Positions 27,646 to 35,574 of a stretch of 64,000 nucleotides of DNA are shown here, piece after piece (positions within the stretch are counted from its first letter, which is position 1; every line of letters begins with the position of its first letter). The stretch covers positions 806,001 to 870,000 of the forward strand of contig NZ_VFPM01000003.1 of NCBI RefSeq assembly GCF_006716675.1. Reading direction: 5' to 3'. The notes under the pieces were generated by a model. That model saw nothing but the letters and a program-made list of their open reading frames with translations, was not told where the DNA came from and ran no database searches. The DNA comes from Humibacillus xanthopallidus. GTDB taxonomy: Bacteria > Actinomycetota > Actinomycetes > Actinomycetales > Dermatophilaceae. A program made the position numbers and the translations under genes.

Positions 27646-29264
27646 GATCCCACGCCCGGGCTCGTCGCGGCTCCGAGAGCGGCGCCTAGTGCTGCGCGCA
27701 CGGCCTCGCGGTCGTCGAACGGGTGCTTCACTCCGTGGATCTCCTGACCCTTCTCGTGTCCCTTGCCGAGCACGACGACGGTGTCGACACCGTCGCCCGA
27801 GCCGGCTCCGAGGACGGCGATGGCGACGGCCTCGGCGATCGCGCTGGAGCGCGACCCGCCGTCGATGATCTCAGTCGCCCGGGCGTCCCCCGACGCCACG
27901 GTCTCTCGCGCTCCCGCGACGACGGCCGCGCGGATGTCGGCCGGTTCCTCGCTGCGCGGGTTGTCGTCGGTGACGACGACGATGTCGGCCTGCCGCGCCG
28001 CGGCAGCGCCCATGGCCGGCCGCTTGCTGCGGTCGCGGTCGCCACCCGCACCGAGCACGGCGATGAGCCGGCCCCGCGTCGACGGCCGGAGCGCTCTGAG
28101 GGCGGCGTCGACGGCGTCGGGTGTGTGCGCGAAGTCGACGATGCACCGGGGGCCCTCCGGCCCTCCGGGGGCCACGACCTCCATGCGGCCGGGCACGTCG
28201 GGTGGCACGGCGAGGGCCTCCTCGACCTGGGTGACGTCGAGGCCGAGCGTCAGCAGGGCGAGGGCAGCGAGGGCCGTGTTGGCGATGTTGAAGTGACCCG
28301 GCAGGTGCGACACGAGCGACACGACGCGCGCCCCGGCGACCTCGCGCAGGTCGAAGGCGCCGCCCTCTCCCTCGTCGACGACCCAGTCGACACCGCGTGC
28401 CGGGGCGGAGGCGAAGGTCACCGTCGGCACGCTCGACTCGCGGGCGAGCCGGGCTCCCCACGCGTCGTCGACGCAGACGACGGCGGCGCGGGAGCGGGCC
28501 GGCGTGAAGAGCGACGCCTTGGCGGCGAAGTAGTCCTCCATCGTGGCGTGGAAGTCGAGATGGTCCTGCGAGAGGTTGGTGAAGAGGGCGACGTCGTAGA
28601 CGACCCCGTCGACGCGGTGCAGCGCGAGCGCGTGGCTCGAGACCTCCATGACGCACGCGTCGATCCCCCGCTCGCGCATGACGCCGAGGAGCGCGTGCAG
28701 GTCGGTCGCCTCGGGGGTGGTGCGCTCGGAGTCGAGCCGCTCGTCGCCGATGCGGGTCTCGACGGTTCCGATCAGGCCGGTGCGCTGTCCGCGGGCGCGC
28801 AGGGCCGACTCGATGAGGTATGCCGTCGTCGTCTTGCCGTTGGTGCCCGTCACTCCCAGCACGGTGAGCGCCTCGGACGGGTGGCCGTAGACCGTTGCCG
28901 CCACCTCACCGAGGACCTCCCGCGGGTGGTCCGCGAGGAGCACCGGCACGACGGAGGCCGATGGCGCGCGCTCGTCGAGCGCACGCAGCCGCGTTCGACC
29001 CGCCGGGTCGGTGAGCACCGCCACGGCGCCGGCAGCGAGGGCGTCGGCCGCGAAGTCGGCGCCGTGCGCGTGGAAGCCGGGCAGTGCGGCATACAGGTCA
29101 CCGGGCACGACGGACCGGCTGTCGAGGCTGACCCCGGTCACGACGACGTCGCCGGAGGCGGGGTCCGGTGCATCGATCCGCAGCCGGTCGCCGGCCCTGG
29201 TCCTCGACGTCAGGTCGCGGAGCGGCACACCCGACGTGGCGGGGCGGAGGGGGGAAGGTGACAC
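27642..29264 (-). CDS. murE: UDP-MurNAc-L-Ala-D-Glu ligase MurE, diaminopimelate type
   Basis: Adds the third, dibasic amino acid to the wall peptide. 540 aa. Motifs: GVSLDSRSVVPGDLYAALPG, ATP loop VTGTNGKTTTAYLIESAL, VMEVSSHALALHRVDG, FTNLSQDHLDFH, then VVTDDNPRSEEP. The DNPR tetrapeptide is the known mark of enzymes that use diaminopimelate rather than lysine, so the wall is predicted to be DAP-type. GTG 29264 is chosen because it lies 11 nt after the ftsI stop; upstream in-frame sequence would overlap ftsI. This is the first gene in the chain of GTGA overlaps. Confidence 0.96.
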   Translation of the reverse strand: MSPSPLRPATSGVPLRDLTSRTRAGDRLRIDAPDPASGDVVVTGVSLDSRSVVPGDLYAALPGFHAHGADFAADALAAGAVAVLTDPAGRTRLRALDERAPSASVVPVLLADHPREVLGEVAATVYGHPSEALTVLGVTGTNGKTTTAYLIESALRARGQRTGLIGTVETRIGDERLDSERTTPEATDLHALLGVMRERGIDACVMEVSSHALALHRVDGVVYDVALFTNLSQDHLDFHATMEDYFAAKASLFTPARSRAAVVCVDDAWGARLARESSVPTVTFASAPARGVDWVVDEGEGGAFDLREVAGARVVSLVSHLPGHFNIANTALAALALLTLGLDVTQVEEALAVPPDVPGRMEVVAPGGPEGPRCIVDFAHTPDAVDAALRALRPSTRGRLIAVLGAGGDRDRSKRPAMGAAAARQADIVVVTDDNPRSEEPADIRAAVVAGARETVASGDARATEIIDGGSRSSAIAEAVAIAVLGAGSGDGVDTVVVLGKGHEKGQEIHGVKHPFDDREAVRAALGAALGAATSPGVGS

Positions 29265-29275
29265 GTCATCCCAAC

Positions 29276-31540
29276 TTACAGGCCATCCCGCTTCGCCCGC
29301 GCATTGCTGATGACGTTCGGGTCGTTCTCGGACAGCGGCTTGGTGGCCCACACGTGGTAGTCGAGGTCGGACTTCGTGCTGGGCGGGGCTCCGGTGCGCT
29401 CGATGAGGTAGGTCATGACCTGGTTGAAGACCGGCCCCGCCAGCATGCCACCGAACATGCCCGCGCTGGGCTTCTGGATGAAGACGCCGACGACGTACTT
29501 GGGTTTGTCGGCGGGCGCGTAGCCGATGAAGGAGGCGGTGAAGCCGTTGTAACGGCCCAGCTTCTCGTCGTAGCGGTCAGCGGTGCCGGTCTTGCCCGCG
29601 ACCCGGTAGCCCTTGATGCGGGCTGCGCTCGCGGTGCCGTTCTCGCCGGTGACCTCCTCCATCATCCGCGAGAGCTTGACGGCGGTGTCCTCGGAGACGA
29701 CTCGGGTCGGGGTCGTCGGCTGCGCCGGCAGGAGGTTTCCGCTGTCGTCGACGGTCCCCTCGATGAGCGACGGCGGCACGCGCACGCCCTTGTTGGCGAT
29801 GGTCGCGAAGACGCTCGTCGCCTGCACGGCGGTGAGGGAGTAGCCCTGGCCGAAGAGCATCGTGTAGCGCTGAGCGGCGTTGAGGTCCTTGGCCTTGGCG
29901 AGCTGGCCCGCCGACTCGCCGGGGAAGTTGACGGGGGTCTTCTGCCCGATACCGAACTTGCGGTAGTAGGCCTCCATGATGTCCGGGGCGATGCGCTCGC
30001 CGATGAGCATCGTGCCCATGTTGGACGACTTGGCGATGACCCCGGTGGCCGTCATGTTCTCGACGCCGTGGGGCTCGTTGTCCTTGAAGCGGATTCCGGC
30101 TCGTGGCAGCCGCACCGGCACGATGACGCCGGTGTCGGGCGTGACGACCTTCTGCTCGAGCGCCGCGGCCATCGTCATGAGCTTGCCGGTCGACCCCGGC
30201 TCGAAGGCCTCCCAGAACGCGCGGTTCGCGAGGTTGCTCTTCGAGGCGGCAGGGTCGTTGGAGTCGTAGGTCGGATAGCTGGCAGCGGCCCGGATCTTTC
30301 CGGTCGCCGCCTCGATGACGACGGCCGTGCCCGACTGGGCGCCGACGCCGGTGACCTGCTTGGCGAGGGCGTTCTGCGCATACCACTGCAGGTCGGCGTC
30401 GATCGTCAGCTTGACGTCACGCCCGTTGACGACCGGGGTGTCGACGCGCTGTGACCCGGGGATGATGTAGCCGTCGCGGGCGCGCTCGGCCACGGTGCGA
30501 CCGGGCGTGCCGGCGAGGGTCTTGTCGAGCATGCGCTCCACGCCACCGGCTGCCGCCTGGTCGGACTGGTTGACGAAGCCGACGATCTCACCGGCCGCCA
30601 TGCCGGTCGGGTAGATGCGCTCGGCCGTCTTCTCGCCGCTGATGCCGGGGATGCCGAGGGCGCGCACCTCGCGGTAGACGGCCGGGTTGACCTCCTTCTT
30701 GACGATCGCGTAGAGCGTGTTGGGGCGGGTGAGGATCGCCGTCAGGTCGGGGGCGCTCATGTCGAGCAGGGGCGCGAGCGCCGCCACAGCCCCGGCGACG
30801 CCGACCTTCGTCAGGGTGCCGTCGACCCTGACCTGGTACTCCGGGACAGCCTTGGGGTTGGCGGCGACGGTGTAGCGCTCGACGGAGGTGGCGAGCACCT
30901 GGCCGTTCGTGTCGAGGATCTGGCCACGCATGGCGGGGGTGAGGGTCTTCACGAGGCGCTTGTTGAGGGCCGCCTCCTGGGTCGCCGAGGCGTCGAAGGC
31001 CTGGATCCGCAGCAGCTGGCCGGCGAAGACGGTGAAGACGACGAGGATCGTCGCGAACATCACCCGGGCCCGGCGGCGCGGGTTCGCCGTCGAGATGCGC
31101 AGCGCGCGACGGGGCCGCCGCGGTGGACGGGGCGTCGACCCGCGCTTCGGAGCCGGGCCGCGACCCCGGCCTGCCGGTGACGCGCCCGCGCCGGACCGCT
31201 GCGAGGCTCGGGCCGGGCCGCGCGGGGCCGAGCGCGGGGTGGCGCCCGAGGTGGAACGCGCCGCGGTGGACCGCGCCGCAGTGGACCGCGCTGTGGTGGA
31301 GCGCGACGCACCTGCTGCGCTGGCCCCGCGCCCCCTCGATGCCGTGGCGTTCGCGCCCGGCTTGGCGGTGCCGCCGGGCTTGGCGGTGCCAGCCGGCTTG
31401 GGCCGACCGCCGGGGGACGCTGCCGGCCGCGGCGGACGGGCAGTCGTACCGGACCGGCCGGAGGCGCCCGAGGGCCGCCGTGCGCCCGAGGAACCCGGTC
31501 CGCCCGAGCGGCCGGGCTCGGAGCCTCGAGTCGGCGTCAC
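29276..31540 (-). CDS. ftsI: Septal transpeptidase FtsI (PBP3/PbpB) with long disordered N-tail
   Basis: 754 aa class B penicillin-binding protein that crosslinks septal peptidoglycan. Residues 1-155 are a disordered cytoplasmic tail rich in Pro, Gly, Arg and Ser with repeats (STAARSTAARST, GTAKPGGTAKP). One membrane helix follows at about 161-178, then a PBP-dimer domain and a transpeptidase with the three active-site motifs FEPGSTGKLM (SxxK), AKSSNMGTM (SxN) and VAGKTGTAD (KTG). The start is GTG 31540, 4 nt after the ftsL stop, with GAGGTGA supplied by the end of ftsL. The tail is much longer than in E. coli FtsI; similar tails are known in actinobacteria and bind division partners. Confidence 0.96.
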   Translation of the reverse strand: MTPTRGSEPGRSGGPGSSGARRPSGASGRSGTTARPPRPAASPGGRPKPAGTAKPGGTAKPGANATASRGRGASAAGASRSTTARSTAARSTAARSTSGATPRSAPRGPARASQRSGAGASPAGRGRGPAPKRGSTPRPPRRPRRALRISTANPRRRARVMFATILVVFTVFAGQLLRIQAFDASATQEAALNKRLVKTLTPAMRGQILDTNGQVLATSVERYTVAANPKAVPEYQVRVDGTLTKVGVAGAVAALAPLLDMSAPDLTAILTRPNTLYAIVKKEVNPAVYREVRALGIPGISGEKTAERIYPTGMAAGEIVGFVNQSDQAAAGGVERMLDKTLAGTPGRTVAERARDGYIIPGSQRVDTPVVNGRDVKLTIDADLQWYAQNALAKQVTGVGAQSGTAVVIEAATGKIRAAASYPTYDSNDPAASKSNLANRAFWEAFEPGSTGKLMTMAAALEQKVVTPDTGVIVPVRLPRAGIRFKDNEPHGVENMTATGVIAKSSNMGTMLIGERIAPDIMEAYYRKFGIGQKTPVNFPGESAGQLAKAKDLNAAQRYTMLFGQGYSLTAVQATSVFATIANKGVRVPPSLIEGTVDDSGNLLPAQPTTPTRVVSEDTAVKLSRMMEEVTGENGTASAARIKGYRVAGKTGTADRYDEKLGRYNGFTASFIGYAPADKPKYVVGVFIQKPSAGMFGGMLAGPVFNQVMTYLIERTGAPPSTKSDLDYHVWATKPLSENDPNVISNARAKRDGL

Positions 31541-31544
31541 GCTC

Positions 31545-32258
31545 TCACCTCGCAGTCGTCGGCGCCGGCTTGGTGGGCTGGGCTGGTTGGGCGGAGGGTC
31601 CGGCGCTCGTTCCCAGTGTGGGCGTCGCAGCCGGCGTCGCCGCGGCACCCGGCGCGCTCGGCGTGGCGTTCGCGGTGGAGGCGCCCGTCGGCGTGGTGCC
31701 CGCAGCGGCCTGGCCGGCTGCCGCGGCCTTGGCGGCCGCGGCCGCCTTCTGCGCCGAGGTCTGGGCCTTGGTCGCGACCGAGGTTGCCGACGACAGCACG
31801 CCCTTGACCTTCGTGGTCACCGCGAGCGGTGTGGGGCTCGTGACGATCGGGACCGCGAGGTCCTTCGTCGCCGCCTTGGCCTCGCCGCTGACCGTGCCGC
31901 TCGCGAGGTCGATGTAGGCGCGCTCGCTCATGCGCACCATGCCGAGCTGGGTGGCGCGCCTGGCGAGCGACCCGCTCGCGGAGGCCGCGTCGATCTCCTC
32001 CTGGAGGTTGCTCGCGGTGTCGGTGAGGCGGGCCGAGTCGCGCTGGAGCTGCCCCAGCGTGAGCGAGCCCTGGGCCAGCGCGGTGTTGAGCAGCAGCAGC
32101 GCGATGAGGCCGGCGGTGAGCAGCACGATGCAGAGGGCAGCGAACGCCCCGCTGCCCGTGCTGCCGATCCGAGCCGGCAGCACCCGCAGGGACGAGACCG
32201 GGGCCGGCCCTCGACGCGGGGCCCGCAGGGGGCGCGCTGTGGCGGTCATCTGGCTCAT
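31545..32258 (-). CDS. ftsL: FtsL-like divisome protein
   Basis: 237 aa small bitopic protein: basic cytoplasmic N-terminus, one membrane helix (FAALCIVLLTAGLIALLLLNTA, about 38-59, shown here as its sense), then a coiled coil (LGQLQRDSARLTDTASNLQ) and LGMVRMSERAYIDL, typical for the FtsL region that binds FtsB/FtsQ and activates FtsWI. An unusual long Ala/Thr/Pro-rich periplasmic tail (about 150-237, AQKAAAAAKAAAAGQAAAG) follows. Identification rests on topology and its position between rsmH and ftsI, since FtsL diverges fast. The start is ATG 32258, overlapping the rsmH stop as ATGA. Confidence 0.85.
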   Translation of the reverse strand: MSQMTATARPLRAPRRGPAPVSSLRVLPARIGSTGSGAFAALCIVLLTAGLIALLLLNTALAQGSLTLGQLQRDSARLTDTASNLQEEIDAASASGSLARRATQLGMVRMSERAYIDLASGTVSGEAKAATKDLAVPIVTSPTPLAVTTKVKGVLSSATSVATKAQTSAQKAAAAAKAAAAGQAAAGTTPTGASTANATPSAPGAAATPAATPTLGTSAGPSAQPAQPTKPAPTTAR

Positions 32259-33337
32259 CGGGTGGATCCCTTCCGGCTCTTCGTGCTCTTCGTGCTCTTG
32301 GTGGCGCTCGTCGTGGCGCTGGTGGGTGGCGTCGCCCGGACCCGTTCGGCGACCCGAAGGTGCGCCGAGGCGGCGCGCGGGTTGAGGGCGACCTCCGCGT
32401 CGGGCGGCTCCTCACCTCCGCGAGTGACCAGTGAGAGGTATGCCGCGTGCTCGGGGAGCTCGACGGGCAGCCCCGGCGGCGTGCTCGAGGTCGCGCCCGC
32501 GACGAAGGCCTGCTTCGTCGTGCGGTCCTCGAGGGAGTGGTAGGACAGCACCGCGATGCGCCCGCCGACGGCGAGGACGTCGATCGCGCCGGTGATGGCC
32601 CGACGCCACACCTCGAGCTCGTCGTTGACCTCGATGCGCAGGGCCTGGAAGGTGCGCTTGGCCGGGTGGCCGCCCTGACGCTGTGACGCCATCGGGATGG
32701 CCCGTCGGAGCAGCTCGACGAGCCGCCCGGAGGTGGTGAACAGCTCGATCTGCCGCTCGCGCACGATGGCGGAGGCGATCTTGCGCGCGAAGCGCTCCTC
32801 GCCGTAGTCCCGCAGCACGCGCGCGAGGTCGGCAGCGTCGTAGGTGTTGAGGACGTCGGCCGCGGTCATTCCCGTCGACTGGTCCATCCGCATGTCGAGC
32901 GGCGCGTCGACCCGGTAGGCGAAGCCGCGGTCGGTCTCGTCCAGCTGGAGCGAGCTGACGCCGAGGTCGAAGAGGATGCCGTCGACGGCGGTCAGTCCCA
33001 GGCCGGCGACGACAGCCGCGATCTCGTCGTAGACGGCGTGCACCGGCCGGAAGCGGTCGCCGAAGCGGGCGAGCCGCTCGCCGGAGAGGGCGAGGGCCTC
33101 GCGGTCGCGGTCGATGCCGATGACCGTCGCCCCCGGGAAGCGGTCGAGCACGCCCTCGGCGTGCCCGCCCATGCCGAGCGTCGCATCGACGTGCACGCTG
33201 CCCTCCCGGTCCAGGGCGGGTGCCAGCAGGTCGAGGATGCGGTCGCGCATGACGGGCACGTGCCGGTCGCGCGCGGGACCGCGGTCAGCCGATGCCGTGC
33301 GGTCAGCCGCGTCCGGCTGGTCCCCTCGGTCTGTCAT
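32255..33337 (-). CDS. rsmH: 16S rRNA (cytosine-1402-N4) methyltransferase RsmH
   Basis: 360 aa SAM-dependent methyltransferase for C1402 of 16S rRNA (MraW). Visible: RHVPVMRDRILDLL, VDATLGMGGHAEGVL (SAM loop), GIDRDREAL, LFDLGVSSLQLDETDRGFAY, MRMDQ, FQALRIEVNDEL and SYHSLEDRTTKQAF. ATG 33337 is chosen with GAGGG upstream; the frame continues 56 codons further but that part is unlike the family. The C-terminal tail is Ser/Thr/Lys low complexity. It lies after mraZ but 306 bp away, wider than usual. Confidence 0.96.
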   Translation of the reverse strand: MTDRGDQPDAADRTASADRGPARDRHVPVMRDRILDLLAPALDREGSVHVDATLGMGGHAEGVLDRFPGATVIGIDRDREALALSGERLARFGDRFRPVHAVYDEIAAVVAGLGLTAVDGILFDLGVSSLQLDETDRGFAYRVDAPLDMRMDQSTGMTAADVLNTYDAADLARVLRDYGEERFARKIASAIVRERQIELFTTSGRLVELLRRAIPMASQRQGGHPAKRTFQALRIEVNDELEVWRRAITGAIDVLAVGGRIAVLSYHSLEDRTTKQAFVAGATSSTPPGLPVELPEHAAYLSLVTRGGEEPPDAEVALNPRAASAHLRVAERVRATPPTSATTSATKSTKSTKSRKGSTR

Positions 33338-33643
33338 GGCGCGTCCCTCACGATCGGCTGGTGTGGCGGGTGATGCAAGTGTTGTCAGTGGAGCTGGTGT
33401 GACTGGTGTGACTTGAATGCGGTGAGGGAGGTGCGCTGCCGGTGTGAAGGTGGAGGGGTGGCGGTCGCGCTCTCGTGGCGGTCGGACCTGCGGGCGGGTC
33501 CCCATCCGCTGCGGCGCCCGCGACGGGGGAAGTCGTCTCGGGTGCGAAGCGGCTGGAGGCCGGCTCTCAGGTCTGGCTGTTCTCGGTGGCCGTGCGGTCG
33601 GTGCAGGTCGTTGCGGGGTGACTGCGGGGCTCGCTGGTCCTGC
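33338..33643. other. mraZ-rsmH spacer, no gene seen
   Basis: 306 bp with open frames but no protein-like sequence that I can support. The rsmH-proximal end has a 9-bp direct repeat on the plus strand (GTGTGACTG then GTGTGACTT, about 33395-33417) and a lone GTGGAG, but not the 10-bp phased pair seen upstream of mraZ. It may hold a separate rsmH promoter; no convincing hexamers found. Confidence 0.5.
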
Positions 33644-34075
33644 TCAGAAGAGTCCGGGGATGACCTCCTCGGCCGTCTCGGCGAAGCTCTGCTCGGTCTG
33701 CTCGAGGTAGGCGTCCCACACCGCGCTGTCCCAGACCTCGAGGCGCGACCCGGCACCGATGACGGTGACGTCACGGTCGAGCCCGGCGTACTGCCGCAGG
33801 TTGGCCGGGATGGTGAAGCGGCCCTGCTTGTCGGGGATCTCGTCGGAGGCACCCGAGAGGAAGACGCGCATGTAGTCGCGGGCGGCCTTGCTCGTCGTCG
33901 GCGCCTGACGCATCTGGTCGGCCACCTTGACGAACTCGTCCATCGGGTAGATGAAGAGGCTGCGCTCCTGGCCGCGCGTGACGACGAGGCCGGACGCCAT
34001 GCGCTCGCGGAACTTCGCCGGCAGGAAGAGCCGACCCTTCTCGTCGAGACGAGGTGTGTGCGTCCCCAGGAACAC
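33644..34075 (-). CDS. mraZ: MraZ, AbrB-like regulator of the dcw cluster
   Basis: 143 aa DNA-binding protein with two swapped-hairpin AbrB repeats: GTHTPRLDEKGRLFLPAKFR (N-terminal) and GASDEIPDKQGRFTIPANLR (C-terminal), each with the DxKGR-type signature. MraZ proteins bind short direct repeats spaced by one helical turn in front of their own operon, usually as repressors. Starts with GTG 34075 after GGGGAGGTGG. Three phased GTGG(A/G)G repeats lie over its predicted promoter (separate entries). One of the few GTACGCC sequences of the window lies inside it (33785-33791). Confidence 0.96.
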   Translation of the reverse strand: MFLGTHTPRLDEKGRLFLPAKFRERMASGLVVTRGQERSLFIYPMDEFVKVADQMRQAPTTSKAARDYMRVFLSGASDEIPDKQGRFTIPANLRQYAGLDRDVTVIGAGSRLEVWDSAVWDAYLEQTEQSFAETAEEVIPGLF

Positions 34076-34131
34076 GGTTCGCCACCTCCCCTAGCTCGAC
34101 CCCTTGGCGAAAACCACTCACTTCCTTGGCT

Positions 34132-34157
34132 CCCCACAGTACTCCACTTTGCTCCAC
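34132..34157 (-). promoter_or_regulatory. MraZ operator, three phased repeats
   Basis: On the minus strand GTGGAG (34157-34152), GTGGAG (34147-34142) and GTGGGG (34137-34132) are spaced exactly 10 bp apart; a weaker GTGGTT lies 20 bp further (34117-34112). Direct repeats one helical turn apart are the known MraZ binding mode. The binding itself is inferred. Confidence 0.75.
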
Positions 34158-34163
34158 CGTCAA
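34136..34163 (-). promoter_or_regulatory. Predicted mraZ promoter under the operator
   Basis: TTGACG (34163-34158), 16-nt spacer, TACTGT (34141-34136) on the minus strand, about 60 nt upstream of the mraZ start. Two operator repeats fill the spacer and the third overlaps the -10 element, a geometry expected for autorepression. Confidence 0.55.
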
Positions 34164-34218
34164 CGATCTATTACCCACATCGAGCACTTCTCTCACACGT
34201 TTGCGCAGGTCATCGGCG

Positions 34219-34234
34219 GTGGAGTGAAGTGGAG
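34219..34234 (+). promoter_or_regulatory. MraZ-type operator pair 1 facing moxR
   Basis: GTGGAGTGAAGTGGAG: two GTGGAG units 10 bp apart on the plus strand, matching the mraZ operator core GTGGAGNNAAGTGGAG. Confidence 0.6.
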
Positions 34235-34398
34235 GGCTCGGCGAGTGCTCGCGCGGGTGCCGAGGGGCACCCGTGCCTGCCATCCGTCCGCAACTGCGCC
34301 GGACGGCATACCGGAAGGGGACGAAACGGGACGCGTATGCACGAATCTGCGCGGATCTGACCCGCGCGCGAACTCATTGCCGCCCGCGCACGTTCACC

Positions 34399-34414
34399 GT
34401 GGAGGAAAGTGGAG
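34399..34414 (+). promoter_or_regulatory. MraZ-type operator pair 2 facing moxR
   Basis: GTGGAGGAAAGTGGAG, preceded by CGTTCACC just as the mraZ operator is preceded by CGTTGACG. The block from 34391 therefore matches the mraZ promoter-operator over ~25 bp with three differences. It lies ~150 bp before the moxR start. Confidence 0.65.
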
Positions 34415-34563
34415 TGAGGCGGTTCCGGGTCGTCAGCCGGTGCCGCCCGGGCTGTACGAGATCTTCCGAAGCACGGGTCCATGGGAGAAGATCACGGGAG
34501 GACGCGCGCCTGTCATGAGCGGGCGCGCGCTGACATGGGGCAACCGAACCATCGGAGGACAGC

Positions 34564-35562
34564 GTGACCATGACCGAGACCGGCCTCGACCCGAGCGCGG
34601 CGTCGCAGACCGCCGACCTCGACCTCGTCCACGGGGTCGCCGACCGTCTGGCGGGCGCGATGACGAGCGTCATCGAGGGCAAGGCCGACGTCGTGCGCAC
34701 GACCGTCACGGTCCTCTTCGCCGGGGGCCACCTGCTCATCGAGGACGTGCCCGGGGTCGGCAAGACGATGCTCGCCAAGGCCCTCGCCCGCTCGATCGAC
34801 GCGACGGTCCGGCGCATCCAGTTCACGCCCGACCTGCTGCCGAGCGACGTCACGGGCGTCAGCATCTTCAACCAGGACGCCCGCCGCTTCGAGTTCCGCC
34901 CCGGGGCGATCTTCGCCAACGTCGTCGTCGGTGACGAGATCAACCGCGCCTCGCCCAAGACCCAGTCGGCGCTGCTCGAGTCGATGGAGGAGCACCAGGT
35001 CACCGTCGACGGCACGACCTACCCGCTGCAGGCGCCGTTCATCGTCATGGCGACGCAGAACCCCATCGAGATGGAGGGCACCTACCCCCTCCCCGAGGCC
35101 CAGCGCGACCGCTTCATGGCGCGGATCTCCATGGGCTACCCGAGCCCCCGCGCCGAGCTCGACCTCCTCGAGAGCCACGGGGCCCACGACCCGCTCGACG
35201 ACCTCGTGCCCGTCACCGACGCCGAGACGATCAACCTCGTCGTGCAGCACGTGTCACGCGTCCACGCGAGCCCCGCCGTGCGCCAGTACATCGTCGACCT
35301 CGTCACCCGCTCGCGTTCGACCACGGCCCTGCGGCTCGGCGCGTCGCCGCGCTCGGCCCTGCACCTGCTGCGCGCCGCACGGGCCCACGCCGCGCTCGAG
35401 GGGCGCGACCACGTCATCCCCGACGACGTGCAGGTGCTGGCGTCGGCGGTGCTCGCCCACCGGCTCATACCGTCGAGCGAGACCCAGCTCGCCCGCCGCA
35501 CGACCGCCGAGGTCGTCGCCGACCTGCTGCGCCAGGTGCCGGTGCCGGCGACCTCCCGCTGA
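34564..35562 (+). CDS. MoxR-family AAA+ ATPase
   Basis: 332 aa MoxR ATPase, a chaperone-like AAA+ protein that works with von Willebrand or DUF58 partners. Walker A DVPGVGKTML (residues 61-70), Walker B VVVGDEINRA (about 120-129), sensor 1 MATQNPIEMEGTYPLPEAQ and arginine-finger region RDRFMARI. The start is GTG 34564, 4 nt after GGAGGA; ATG 34570 is an alternative. First gene of a three-gene operon with DUF58 and transglutaminase, a widespread module probably acting on envelope proteins. Its upstream region has MraZ-type sites, suggesting control together with division. Confidence 0.92.
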   Translation: MTMTETGLDPSAASQTADLDLVHGVADRLAGAMTSVIEGKADVVRTTVTVLFAGGHLLIEDVPGVGKTMLAKALARSIDATVRRIQFTPDLLPSDVTGVSIFNQDARRFEFRPGAIFANVVVGDEINRASPKTQSALLESMEEHQVTVDGTTYPLQAPFIVMATQNPIEMEGTYPLPEAQRDRFMARISMGYPSPRAELDLLESHGAHDPLDDLVPVTDAETINLVVQHVSRVHASPAVRQYIVDLVTRSRSTTALRLGASPRSALHLLRAARAHAALEGRDHVIPDDVQVLASAVLAHRLIPSSETQLARRTTAEVVADLLRQVPVPATSR

Positions 35563-35574
35563 GGCGGCGCCGGT

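Larger units (their letters stand above)
34076..34563. promoter_or_regulatory. mraZ / moxR divergent regulatory region
   Basis: 488 bp between two divergent operons with no gene that I can support. It holds the mraZ promoter with its operator, two further operator-like pairs facing moxR, a GGCATAC motif (34305-34311) and the moxR ribosome site (GGAGGA at 34554-34559). AT content is locally higher around 34095-34200. Confidence 0.7.

Noticed and set aside
33338..33505. N-terminal extension of rsmH
   Set aside because: Frame is open but Pro/Thr-rich and unlike RsmH; a good ribosome site precedes ATG 33337.
34104..34563. Small gene between mraZ and moxR
   Set aside because: The open frame crosses the operators and runs out of phase into moxR; no conserved sequence.
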